Positions 1-36,154 of a DNA stretch of 64,000 nucleotides are shown in pieces. The stretch's first letter is position 1. Each line of letters begins with the position of its first letter. Source of the DNA: Litomosoides sigmodontis. Lineage: Eukaryota; Nematoda; Chromadorea; Rhabditida; Onchocercidae. The stretch is from the NCBI GenBank assembly GCA_963070105.1, contig OY718804.1:2334817-2398816 (forward strand). Direction: 5' to 3'. Position numbers and translations under genes: made by a program. The notes beneath the pieces were generated by a model. The model made no database searches. It was given only the letters and a program-made list of their open reading frames with translations, and was not told the origin of the DNA.

Positions 1-387
1 TCATCACTAAGAGCACATCTCAATCGTCCACATTCCGGCATTTCCATCTCTCACACATCAAACTTTCAATTTCATTCGCTTAAATTTCAAAATTTAAAAA
101 ATTTCAGTAAGCTTTATAACGTTTATAACGTAGCGCTTAACGCATTTTTTTTTAACGCATAACGTTTAACGTATTATAGTGCATTTTATGCTAAAAATGC
201 CTTCTCATTTACTCTCATAACTGGTTCATTTCGAAGAATTTTTTCAATAAATGAATTAATCCTTTTGAAAATTTTGGAAAAAACGAACAAATAAACAAAC
301 AAATAAAAATGGAAGAAATGTGAAATATTTTGGTTTCATCTGTCCTCTTCTACCATTTCATTTTTATATCAATTTTCTCTCTGTTTT

Positions 388-390
388 CTT

Positions 391-421
<31 letters not shown>

Positions 422-423
422 CC
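388..423. repeat. CT-rich microsatellite
   Basis: A run of tc/ct dinucleotides grading into tttc units. It is the first of many pyrimidine/purine simple repeats in the left 26 kb. Confidence 0.85.
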
Positions 424-1603
424 CTATCAATTTCTATAAAAAAATAATTCATGCATTATTTCTTTTTGTTCAGCTGGCACCATTCGATCGGTTTGGCTTC
501 ACTGAAATAAGTCTGATGAGGCCCTAAATTAGTTTACATTTAAATGTCATCATTATTACTATTATTGATCTTTTCGTTTTTGCATTAAATTATCATTTCA
601 GTTTTTTCGGCATCAATCGTAATAAAGTTAAATACTAAAATGATATTTGATAATTCAACTGTTAAATTTAAATTTAACTGTTTATGTTTGATAATTTAAA
701 TTGGCATATTTTAATGACTTCAACTGTTACGCTGTTACAATTAATTTAACCAATTAATTTAACCACAGGGAGCGGCCTTTCTTTTCTTTTTTAATCTTTA
801 AATAATTTTTAACAACTTGGCACGGTGATGCTTGCTGTCGTTAGCATAATATTTCATGAGTACTTGTTAAAAATTTTTTGATAAATGATAGTTTAAAATT
901 GAATTTTTATTGCGTTAAGATAGATTCGTGGAATTTAAATATTTCAAATCCTCAATTTTAAAGGTTCGAGAAATATTTAAATAATGAAAGCTAAAATAAC
1001 TCTCGCGTTCTCCACATCGTAGATAAATCTTCTTTCCAACGCATGCATTAATCATTGAATGGTTTTCTTGAGATCACATTTAACAGCTATATATTTCAAA
1101 GATCAATTTTTGCAAATGAATTTGAATTCCTAATGAAATTGTAAAGTGACGACCTCTTGACCTCTTGTGATCTGTAACAGCAACGCATTAGTAAACTGCT
1201 TGACCTCTTTTCATCTCATTCTTCTTTTTAAAATTCCTCCACTATACATCTGGTGGAAATTAATTGTGCAATTAATTTTCATCATTTCTTCATGATGAAA
1301 AAAAAAAGAGAAATTACAAAAATTTCCCCAACAATTCTTAGATTAAAATTTTTACTTGCATAAATTTAATTTTTTTCAAGAATTTAATTTAAAAATTTTA
1401 CTTAAAATTTTTTGTTTACTTTTTACACATAAATTTTTGAATTCATTTATGTAATTACATCCGTGTTTTTTTTTGTTTCAATTATACTCTTTCACATTTT
1501 TTTTTAATTTAAATTTTAGAATTTTTTGTTGAAATTTGACAATCTGAAAATGTTCACGGTTTCTCTTCCGTTTTAACAATCAGTTACAAATATGCAAACA
1601 CAT

Positions 1604-1802
1604 ATATACACACACACACACAGACACACACCATACACACATGCATATACACACACATACACGCACGCGCCTATACACCACACACACGTGCATATACACA
1701 CACGTGTATGTACACACACCCACGTGCACACACACACGCGCACATACACCACACACCCACCCACACATACACGCACGTGCACACACACACACACACACAC
1801 AC
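1604..1802. repeat. CA-rich microsatellite, about 200 bp
   Basis: Almost pure alternation of C and A with tata, cgcg and cacgtg interruptions. The long open frames on both strands here (poly-His/Thr and poly-Val/Cys) are products of the repeat, not genes. Confidence 0.95.
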
Positions 1803-1911
1803 AGACATTCTATCCGCAATTATATTTCTATTGTACCGCTTCGGAAATCGATTTCCATTTTCCGCTTTTAAGACATCCAACAACAACATAGTTGTTGTAC
1901 TTTCATGAACG

Positions 1912-1941
<30 letters not shown>
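1912..1941. repeat. CAA triplet microsatellite
   Basis: About ten CAA units, preceded at 1878-1897 by a short caacaac/gttgttg inverted pair. It is the same triplet that expands inside the coding exon at 11.3 kb. Confidence 0.9.
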
Positions 1942-1942
<1 letters not shown>

Positions 1943-2150
1943 TCGCTTTTTCGAACTTTCAACTGTTTCATTCTGTAATCACCGATTTTAAAATAAAATT
2001 TTAATTTTCTTTTTAATTACTCAAATTTGTCGTATTACACTCACTCATTCAGTTATTTGTTTTAGCATTGTTATTGTTGCTTTGTTTCCCGTTTCTTCCA
2101 TTCCTTTCTTTCATCATTTCTTCTTACCTATTTGATCTTATTTTTCATTT

Positions 2151-2246
2151 GCTTACTTTTACTTACTTACTCACTTACTTACTTACTTACTTACTAACTT
2201 ACTTATTTACTTACTTATTTACTTACTTACTTATTTACTTACTCAT
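2151..2246. repeat. CTTA tetranucleotide microsatellite
   Basis: About 24 units of actt/attt, lightly interrupted. Confidence 0.9.
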
Positions 2247-2517
2247 TTGCACTTCCTAGAGTATTCCCTAAATATTTTCCATCAAATTTTTCGATGAGTC
2301 TCTTTTCCTCTCTTTTTCTCAAATTTCATTCAAATATTTCTGTTATTTTCGTTTTTTTGCTCTTTTGTTGTTGTTGCTGTTGCTGTTGTTGGAAAAATTT
2401 TTTCGATTTTAAAATGTGAAAATTTTGTTTTTTCTTCATGCCTTTTGCCTTTTGTCGACATTTTCAGTGATTGCGCCAGTGGTGGATGAATGGTAATGAA
2501 ATTGAGGATATTTTAGA

Positions 2518-26664
<24,147 letters not shown>

Positions 26665-27802
26665 ATTTCGAACATCTCTCTACCGATCGATCTCGTCTAT
26701 AAATTTTAGTTTATCTTTGTAAATTTTTTATTTCTGAAAGTGTAAATATCTAAGACAAATGTTTCGCTGAGTTTTAGACACAACTGATGCTGTTAGAATA
26801 TTTAAAATTCTATGCAATCTCAGGTATCATGAATTAATCTACCTTTCTGACATATTTAGTGAGAGCACAGCCAATGTCTTCATATTTTCTCACGATTGTC
26901 AAAAATAGTCGTAATTCATTGCTGCAAACATATGTATTTATTGAATGTACTGATAAAATTACAGTTCAAGTTAGAAATTAAAATGTCACAGCGCGTAACT
27001 TCTCACAGCTACAAAAACCCGCGCGTAACTTTACTGTTTGCGCCTGCACTTAAGGAAGTCATAAATTAATTGTTTTTCAAATCTTTTAAAGAATAAAATT
27101 CAGATTCATTCTATATCTGCAGCATACATGTATTCTTATAATAATTAACTACTGATTTTTTGCATTCGACATTGTAAGCTCAGGTTCTGTGTTTTTTAAA
27201 TTGCAAAAAACATTAAAAGGCATATGTACCTTACCGTCTGTTGTAAACGTGCGCAGTGTTGTAAAATTCTCGACTGCCAAGAATGCCTCAGTTCTGATTC
27301 ATTTATATTATTAATTTAATATTACGTGAACAAATTTTCTTTTGTCAATGCCTTACATTTTCACAGCGTAATATCACAATAGCGCCACTCATTGCATGAC
27401 TGATATAAGCGGTATCAACGAATTAGATAATCAATTCGACTGGAGTCAACTGTAAACTACATGAAATTATTTTCATTTTGCTTCATCACAGTTCATTACA
27501 AGGTTATTACCAAAATCAAAAATGATATCTATTATATCGATTTGTTGGCAATACAGACTACCGTCTGCTGCATTATTTAAATTCTCTAACTCGAAATATG
27601 CTAGAAAAGAAAGGAATATAAGTAGGACTTCAAATTGTTCACATGGAAACGATGTTAAAAACAGCTTCGCGATAAGAGTAAATTAGAAAAGCAAAAAACC
27701 AAATTGTTTACGACAGCAAGTCTCACCTTTTTCAAATCGTGAAGTGAACGCATGTGTAATTAGCTGAACAACAGTTGAAACCCGTGCGAAAAATTCAAAT
27801 TT
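26665..27802. other. Convergent intergenic region between CAP-Gly gene and TRMT44
   Basis: No coding exon recognised. An aataaa at 27092-27097 is a plausible poly(A) signal for the CAP-Gly gene (3' UTR about 430 nt). Simple-repeat density drops abruptly in this interval and stays low to the right. Confidence 0.6.
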
Positions 27803-30800
27803 TCAATGTTTGTAAGAGCAGTCTTCAGCGGATAATGGACAACCACTGGAGTGATATTTCTGGAACCAGCAATCCGTCGTCCTCAATTTTCCATCTACTA
27901 TTCGACTTCCCTCTTCAGCCCAGTTACGAATTGAGACAGTTCCTTTAGCCACCTGAATTATTTGATCATAGAAAATACGATGTCGGAATCCTGTTCATTA
28001 AAAAACAGCAGTGTACTTTAAAGGAAGTGGTTTCCACAAGACATGACGATATAATGGTAGCACAGTTTTTATTTTTGTGCCTTACTTTGAAAATTTGATG
28101 CTGGTTTTTGAGGAATGTTTGCAAACCGCCATCTGAGTCTCGAAGTTGTGCTTTTTCTTCCTCACTGAGTATATCAGCTATTTCTTTTAGAGAACATAAC
28201 CGTCCTCCACCCCGACAACTGCAATACATGATGCAACGTTGGGACTAACATCAAAAGCTGCATTCAGTCTCTCCGATTAACAAATGAGTTTCTTTAGTTT
28301 TACTCTGAAATGACTTTAAAAAGTCCGAAATCTGCAAATCAGATTCTCAATTTCAAAAATGTTATATCTACACTGTCGATTTGTCCGGTGATTGCTCCAA
28401 CAGATGTGTGAATATCCTTCTAGCAAGCATATGCTGAAAGTCCCGAGAAAGTTTGGAACAATTTCTTACCTGAAACGTCGTCGAGTATTAACACTAGTTT
28501 GTCCAACATACCCAATTTTTGATTGGTTTAATACTGTGAGCTTAATTAACAAATTTAAAGATTTTAAAGATTAAGCTTCACGTAGTAATCAAATCAAAGC
28601 CCAACATACCCTTTCAAATTTCTCCCTGGGCACAAAATTTGACGAACTCGTATGAAGCAACATATTACTTATAACATTTTCCACATTTGCTACTAACCCA
28701 CCAGAAGGTACTGTGCAAAGGAAACAATAACGTTTCGTTGATGGAATTTTTAGCCGATCCTCTTCAACGCAGTAACCGAGCCTAAACATTTTCAAGTGCT
28801 TAGTAGACCTTTTGATAATAACCGACAAAGAAGAGGAAGCTTCAAGTGTTCTGAACGATTCGTTATTTCTGAATATCAAATTTACCTCAAGCAGATGTCT
28901 CGAATAAACATAAGGTAGGAAGAATATACACTAGTAGAATCCATACCACACTTTTTTTGATAACGATTGTAAAAGTCAAAAGGACAGCACGGCAGTAAAA
29001 AAAAGTTACTTCTGCATCTGAAACTAACAGCTGAAAAATAATTTTAACAATACCTGGTTTGTGGAAGATTCCCTAAACTGACAATTTCCAAAAATTTCCA
29101 GAAAAATTTTCAGAAAAAAATTAGGAATAACAGAGCAGAAAAATGAATATATTGATTGTGAACTGTAGTAAAAAATGTAGGTGAAAGAATATTTTTGTAA
29201 AAATCTCAAGTTTCATAAAATTATTTAACCTGGCAGCTATAATAGGTATCCAAGGAGTCAATTCATCTGTGTGATTCCCAATAAGAAAATCACTATCGCT
29301 CAATAAATCTTTTTCAGGAATTAACGTCTTTTCTCTTAAATCGGTCCCAACAAATTTCGTCCATATTTTGCGTTGTCTTAAATCAATCCCGTAACCATTT
29401 ACCTGTAATATCACCCCACTCCGTGAAACTCCCTGATTTCTTCCATAATCTGATCAAAAATAGTTGTTGAATTTGTTCATCCTTCAAATCATGTAGCACT
29501 TAAAAAACAAACCTTCATCTTTTGCAAGATATGCACAAGCAAACCATTGCCACAACCAATATCGCAAAATCTCTGTGGTACAAAACCTTTTTGCTTCCAG
29601 TAAGCCTGAAATTCATATTTTTAACAATTTGTATGAATTTCTATTTACCGCTGTTTAGAGCAAAAAATTTAGAGCAGAAAATTTTCTACTTACAATTAGG
29701 TAAGCTGCAATAGCACAGTCTTCATAAACAAATTTCTGTGGATCCGTTCTTTCTGTCCAGGTCTAAAACAAATAGTCTAATAAATTAAAAATTTTTAAAA
29801 AACTATGCTTATTGAAACTTGAAAAGATGTGAAGAGCGCATTATTGACAAGCGGTTCGGATTTATTAGCATGTTGTACCGAATAATTCGATGTTGGAAAT
29901 TACAATTTCAAGCACGATATCGGAAAGGCTTACCGCTGCAATTTGCTGCCCCCATTTATTTTTGATTTCGCAATATAATTGGGAATAATCTTCCACGTCA
30001 ACTAATCTATGCGAAACCATGCGATTCCTCTGCTCAAATTCGGTAAGCCAACTGGAAGAAACGAAATGTGAAGTTTCTGGAAAAAAAATCAAAGCCCAAA
30101 ATGTCATAAAAACTTACGTTAATAAACGTGGAAACGCGACTTTCTGCATCCAAATATAATCAGTCGCATCGCTAGAGACAGAAAGGCTTATGTTCCTGAA
30201 AGAAAATGTAATACTACTAAATAAATAGTTAAAATACTGCTTGTAATTTATGAAAATTTAACGGTAGTGACACATAACAATTCGAAGCGACATACCAATG
30301 CTGATCAGGACCTTCTACCAGGGCAAGACGATATGGAAAAGACACATGGGGATGTCGCCTCCCGTCCACCACGAAAGGTAGAAATTCCACAACATGATTA
30401 CCTAAACTGTATCATCATAATTAGCAACTTATAGGAAATTTTCAAGATATTCGGTTAACTTGTTTTGAGAGAAGACTGCGACAACTATACTGTTAAAAAT
30501 AAAATCCTATAAATTCCTAACAAACAAAATTTAAATTTAAACCCAAAAGCCAAACTAATTTATTTTTACAAGAGATAAATTTCATTTGTACGCTACTCTC
30601 AGTAAATATACTTTAAAAGTAAAACAAAACTAACCAAAAAGAAGCTTCATATGCACAGGTTGAAAAAACACCGGGTGATTTAGGAATGAATTTATGAATT
30701 TCAATATTTTTTGAAAATACGTTCGAGATAGCTAATATGTGATCACGCACAGAATCCTCCTGCTCGCTTACCAACACTACGCCTAATAAGCGCCTGTTGG

Positions 30801-31112
30801 CGGTGTGGCAGCATTCTTTCCATATGTGAACGATCTAAAAAACTGGCACATCATCGAAATGTTAAAATAAGCATTCAAAATATGCAAAAAACGTATCCAT
30901 GGATTTCGTTTTCTAAAACTAAATAAGTATTAGCAGAAATGCTTCCGGGTTCCATTTTTTGAATGGCATAAATTCATAGCTTCTTATCGTTTCTATACAA
31001 CCAAATCATATGCATCAGTTCAAATGTATTAAAATACCTTTGCAAAACCTTCTGTTATATTTAGCTCCAGCGATAGTGACAATGGAGCTGTAGCAATTAT
31101 TGCAAAATCCAT
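27803..31112 (-). CDS. TRMT44: tRNA-Ser uridine-44 2'-O-methyltransferase TRMT44 (13 exons)
   Basis: SAM-dependent enzyme of the Trm44 family, which forms 2'-O-methyluridine at position 44 of tRNA-Ser. Exons in transcription order: 31112-31038, 30834-30635, 30406-30296, 30195-30118, 30051-29934, 29762-29694, 29605-29513, 29402-29230, 29017-28886, 28781-28610, 28469-28372, 28218-28086, 27952-27803. All phases agree; product 533 aa. Family signatures: WTERTDPQKFVYEDCAIAAY, the SAM motif DIGCGNGLLVHIL, YGIDLRQRKIW, GNHTDELTPWIPIIAAR, the LPCCPFDFY catalytic block, GYCVEEDRLKIPSTKR, and FVPREKFERVRNCSKLSRDF. The C-terminus carries a CCCH-type finger (CWFQKYHSSGCPLSAEDCSY then KH) just before the stop, as in animal TRMT44. 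The start is preceded by gttttgtaggtttttgag, a possible trans-splice site. It lies 535 bp downstream of, and on the same strand as, the RRM gene. Confidence 0.95.
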
Positions 31113-31647
31113 CTCAAAAACCTACAAAACAAAAAAAAATTCCAAGCAATTATATTACACCACTAAAAGCGAAAATTCAGTCCGCTTCTATACCTGAAAT
31201 ATAGTCATAAAACGGTTCTAGAGAAGCAATTAAAGTGAAGAAAGCCAAAAACTAAGTTTGGCGCAGCTTAAAAACAGCACACATTTCTAAATTGTTTTGA
31301 AAAATTTGCCGGATTGAAGTGAACGGAAAGCTTTATGCAAATTCAAAGTATCCACATACGACAAATTACTAACATAATGCACAAATTCTTTTCCATGCAG
31401 TAATTTGCCAAAGTAAAACGGTCATTAAATTTTCTGTCCTGTAAAAATAAAAGACCTAAATATCCAAAGGCGTTCGTAAATATAAAATTTTGTTATAATA
31501 ACAGCTTTTTTTATAACCACCCCGATTAAGCAGTCAGATATCCAGGATAGACAACAGTCAGCGAAAAAACAAAAATTGTCAGTAGTAACCATGATCACAA
31601 CATGGAACTTTCATTACTACTAACTTCATCATCTACCATATCTAGTG
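31113..31647. other. Spacer between RRM gene and TRMT44
   Basis: 535 bp between two same-strand genes, with no recognisable exon. It is longer than a typical nematode operon spacer, so co-transcription is possible but not indicated. Confidence 0.5.
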
Positions 31648-33418
31648 TTAAGATCTACTATTGAATGGCTCGCCCGATGCAGAATACCGCCGAACAACAT
31701 CGGAGGGTGTAGACGTACTACCATGAGGCAGTGGAATCCATTGTGAAGTTTTAGTTCCTATATGATGAGTCGGAAAATGTGGGCCTGAAAACTTGTGAAG
31801 TTTGGACTTCGAGAAGAAGCAAAAACTTCCCTTAAATTTCTATTTTCAAGCTACCACTTATCAAATGATTTTGGGAATACCACTTACTCTGATACCTGCT
31901 TGGATAGTAAATTCATATTTATAACCCATCCCTTATTCACGAAAAATCTTCATGAAACCGGAATAGTTCTAACGCTACCTGTGAAAGTACTACATTGCGT
32001 GTGTTCCTGACGTTGTGGTCCATATCCAGCAAGGTGTGAAGCACTGTCTTCCTGGAATTGTTCATTAGGTAAAAGGGGCACCCAACTAGAGGTTGGTGTA
32101 GGATCTTCAACAGCAGTTTCTCGTAATCGTGGAGCAGCAGGTGGTGGCGGTGGAGGTGGTCGCAGCAAAGCTAATTCAGTAGCATAGTTTTCACGCAATT
32201 TTCGGTCTAAGTACCGTCGTTTTCTTCCTGCTTCTTCTTCCAGTTCTTCCTGAATTCGAGCTTCACAAACTGCTCGAACACGTTCCATTTGTTCCGCTTT
32301 TTTGAGATCTTCTCGACGAATCACTTTTTTAATGAAGATAGGGTAACCATTGATGCAATGTTCTCCAATATTTATACACCTATTACACGACTCGACTTCG
32401 TCAAATGTAACATACGCAAAATACAATGGCTCCTGAAATCAACCAGCAACTACGTAATTTTCATATTTGAAATTTCAATTTTTTGAAATCTATGAAATTG
32501 ATTTCAAAAAATGAAAGCAATAAATCTTGCAGATTCTCTTTCCACTGCAAGATCGTCTAAATCGTAGTGGTACACCTACAGTATTTCGATCCCCATCTTA
32601 AATCTTCAATGCAATATCAAAATCAAAGTTCTGAGTGCTTGCTATGCACTTTTTAATACTTTCAACAATGTTTGAGCGCAAAAATTAAAGAATAAAAACC
32701 TCATTCAGTGCATCCACTGCACAATCAACATGAGCTACACCATATTTTGAAAAGTATTCTTCAATTTCATCGACTGCAAGTCGTGCATTAAGGAATGAAA
32801 CTAAAATTTTTCGTGTATTGACATACTTGACAATCGGATTTGAAGACACCTAAAATATCTTATTCAGTAATAAACAACGCAATTTTCTCTTTAAAAATAG
32901 AAGGAAATCAACATGAATGAACAAGTTCTTAAATAGATCTTGGTAGCAATGTCGAGCTGAAGAAAAACTACGGATAAAATGAACTGGCTAACGTCTTTAA
33001 TTTGGCGCATTTCAATTTGCACACCATCTATAGAATGTGGTTGCGCTTCAAGGCACTGCTCACAGTGATGATTCCAAACAAAGCAAATGAACCCATACCC
33101 TCGAGAACGCCTCGTATTCTGGAAATAATTCGAGTTTCAAACTCAAATAAAGAAAGACCAGAAGTCAACAAAGTTGGTCTAAATTCTTCACCGAACGGTT
33201 TTTCGTCCTTAGCCGGTACAAAAAAAGCACAATGATAATCACGCTAGAAAAAAATAGGTACGTGTAACTTCGCCGTTTTAGTGAAATACCTTGTCGAACA
33301 TAACAATGCATTCGGAAAGTGGACCCCATCTTGTAAAAAATCGTTCAATATCATTTGTCGATGTCTTCAGATTCAGTCTCTCTAACAATATTCTTTTCTC
33401 CTCAGGTACAATTGACAT
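31648..33418 (-). CDS. Tandem-RRM RNA-binding protein, hnRNP/DAZAP-like (5 exons)
   Basis: Predicted RNA-binding protein, probably nuclear. Exons in transcription order: 33418-33290, 33118-32993, 32849-32700, 32432-31979, 31784-31648; phases agree, product 331 aa. RRM1 runs from RILLERLNL (RNP2) to RGYGFICF (RNP1) and ends in IEMRQIKD. RRM2 has KILVSFLN as RNP2, and a degenerate RNP1 in which LYFAYVTF replaces the glycine-rich core. After RRM2 comes a long basic/acidic helix (RREDLKKAEQMERVRAVCEA onward), a seven-proline run, and a tail holding two related motifs, TSSWVPLLP and TSQWIPLPH. An open frame at 33002-33240 on this strand reads through the RRM1 intron; using the acceptor atttccag restores the conserved NTRRSRGYGF. 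The start is preceded by tgttttag, a likely trans-splice acceptor. I cannot name an orthologue. Confidence 0.88.
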
Positions 33419-36154
33419 CTAAAACAACCATTCCCATAACTCTTTCATTGTAAACTGAAGAGCAATACTGAACACGCAAATTTATCAGATAGCGTCTGAC
33501 AGAGAAATTACCTTGTACTGCCAAGAAATATTCAAGCATTAAGATGGTCCTTAGAAACCTCGGTCATGCAAATCAAATAGCTTTGACCCACCAAATAGAA
33601 AAATATGAAAAGTTGCTAAAAACGTTAGCAAATAAAATAAAACCATAAAGATTAAAGATCATGTGCCACTTTTTTGTACATTTAAACGTGATTTCAATTA
33701 AAAAGTTAGACTTTCATCTTAGTACTAAATAAACAGCATGTGTTCATTAAACCACTGAGGAACACGTAGTTTCAGCGTTTCAGAGCAAACATGAAGGAAT
33801 AAGTATGTCAGCTAAATTTTTATTTCCACAAAAAATTGTTTCCAATGAAATCAAACAGATGAAGAGTGTAACATGAAACTGTTACCTTTCAGTGAGTGGA
33901 AAGTGAAAGAGAGAAAAACATATATGCAAAATAATAAGCAACAAATGATATTGATTGCAGGAGATTTAGAGCTGCGAAAGATGAATTAGTTCAAAAAGGA
34001 ATGCCTGATATATGGTACGTTGCATTGGTTGGTTAACTTTGAGGACTCGTGCCCTCCGTTTTCTGAGCGTTTTTTTGCAAGTCGTTGTGTGTTTCATTCT
34101 CTTACGTGTGCGAATTTTTTGGGGATGTTATTTTCGGTGTTCAGTAGGTAGTGGGTTGTTTAAGAAAGTTGCGTAATGATTGTTTTAGGGGCCCACGTGG
34201 TGTAAACAGGTTTTTAGGATGTTCCAGGAGTTAGTAGTGAGGGATTTGTTTGCTAGAAAGCGATTGTAGAGAGTTGATAGTGTAGAAGATGGTTCCAAAT
34301 GGCTAGATGGAGGAATAGAATAGATGATAGTATTGACTGAGGGGAAGATTGGGAGTTAACAGAATGGAATAAGGTATGTGATGATCAAAGCTCAAAAGTT
34401 ACCGCGGTAGCACGTATGGTATACGTACTTTATATATGCTCGTGTTGGATTAAAAAGTTAATCTCGATAATAAAATTGAAAAGGCTGTGAGCAGAAAATG
34501 GATGCAAATAGTAATCTGTTAATCAAATTTATGTTATCAAATACGGCAACGAAGTGTGGAATGATTTGTTAGCATGAATATTAGCTGAGAAGCTGCATGT
34601 TAATAAAAGCACATGTTATTGTATTGTCAATAGCTCTGTTTTTGTCAAGTAGTTGAGTAGAATTACTTATCAAAATCCATAGAATCGATAGTATGCCGGA
34701 AGCTTTGAGTGAAAGAAGGTCAAATTTTTTAGCTCGTCTGCCTGACGAGAATAATTGACCATTAAAAAGGTCTTAATTGCTTCTGTAGGATGAATTCTGG
34801 ATGTTATATAATAAACGTTGTACAGCTTGTGGATCAACGAATGGAACATATTTTGAAAGGGCGGACAGAAGTTGCAGCTGGAAAAAATCAAAAGAGAGGG
34901 GGAAGCGGCAGATGAATAATTTGTTCGAAGGGCTTGAGGTTTCTCTTCAGTTACTCTTCCGGTTGCCTGCATTTCAAGTCCTGTGCAGGTGTCCAGAATT
35001 AACTGTCGTAACATCTGGCGCGTTGTCAGAAACGGTTGTCGGCTGGTCGGAAACGATGCCTAAGTTTTTTTCCGAAAAACGAAAAGCAAGTTACTGTTTG
35101 GGAAAGGGATCTTGAACTTATTTTCTTGTTTTTCAGGAACTAAGTGGTTGTGTCCTTTAATAAGAAATTTTATCATTGTGGCTCAACCGATAATTGCAGC
35201 TGCAGGGGATTTGCTTATAAGGGTGTCATATAATAAGAAAGAACCTGTACTACAGAACCACGACATTTCGGAACATCATTATAGTGAGTAAAGTTCTTTA
35301 TATTTTCACATAAATTTTATGTGAGCCAGTTTCAGTTGGACAATACGAAATTTATCCCTGTTCTTGATGAAATTCAATGATTTCATATAACAAGTTCATA
35401 TCATGAAATCGAAGTTTTCAGTAACGGAACATCAACAAAATGAAACATCATTCGTAGCTTTTTTTTTTATTTTTTTGTTGGATGTCATGCCAAGAAGTTT
35501 GGTTTTCATAGCTGGGCTAAGAAGTGCTTTATAAGGACATGGTCCAGTGGTTTAGAAAGGGCGATGTCAAAATGGTATATCTAAAAGGACACATTAATAA
35601 TTAAGTTGTTAATTGTAAGATAGCAAGAAATCCTTGGTTCCGAAGAAAACAAGCTTATGTGATCTGCTTTATAATAAGCCTCAACTGATGTATAAGCAGT
35701 ATTTAATTTGGTGAGGATTTGAATCCACTTTTTAATTAGAAGAATATATTTACTAAAACTATGTGTTCGTATCAGAACAGCGTTAGCTTAGTTGATTAGC
35801 GTATGGAAGGATTCAGCAAATGCTGGATAATTCAGACGATAATTGCAGCAAGTGTATTCTCAGTTGTGTGGATCACCAAAGTAATTATGTTGTGCTAGTT
35901 TGTGAATTTTTGTACTGTGCAGTCAAGTCTTTAGGAGATTTTTTTAAGGTTCGCAGCAAAAGCATTTCCTATTCTATCCATGTTTTCATTTGTAGATGCT
36001 TAACAAGTATTTAAGTATTTTTATTTATGCCGCCTCTCTTAAAAGCCTTGGAGATAAGAACACGTGAAGTGAATTTTGAAGGAATTCATACTTCGATATC
36101 AGATAGTGTAGTTTGTTTTTGTTTTAGAACATCTTTTTCAGACGCTTCGTGGAA
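33419..36154. other. Divergent intergenic region between RRM gene and Bre1 gene
   Basis: About 2.7 kb between two head-to-head genes. Apart from the candidate exon listed at 33961-34014, I found no convincing coding segment. Overlapping frames of 104 and 114 codons at about 34670-35115 on opposite strands have no recognisable domain or clear exon borders. Confidence 0.5.
33961..34014 (+). other. Candidate orphan exon
   Basis: A 54-nt segment bounded by tgattgcag and tatg|gtacgt, both good splice signals. In frame it reads RFRAAKDELVQKGMPDIW, which has protein-like composition. A possible continuation is gttttag at 34181-34187 followed by a short open stretch (GPRGVNRFLGCSRS then stop) in matching phase. 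No convincing upstream exon was found, so it may be a gene remnant, part of an unrecognised small gene, or chance. Confidence 0.25.

Larger units (their letters stand above)
1..2517. other. Non-coding region upstream of CAP-Gly gene, rich in simple repeats
   Basis: No exon could be supported here. The stretch is AT-rich with poly-T and poly-A runs and at least four microsatellites, listed separately. A splice-acceptor-like ttttcag at 2461-2467 and a second ttttag just before the ATG at 2518 suggest trans-splicing close to the start of the gene that follows. An upstream non-coding exon, or a distant coding exon, cannot be excluded. Confidence 0.6.

Noticed and set aside
1573..1908. Overlapping frames of 66-99 codons on both strands
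   Set aside because: All arise from the CA dinucleotide repeat; they have dipeptide-repeat composition and no gene context.
33002..33235. 77-codon + strand frame
   Set aside because: Antisense of the RRM1 exon, whose conserved RNP1 motif on the minus strand is decisive.
34670..35115. Overlapping 114- and 104-codon frames on opposite strands
   Set aside because: No motif, no convincing start or splice borders, and mutually exclusive; kept only as part of the intergenic description.
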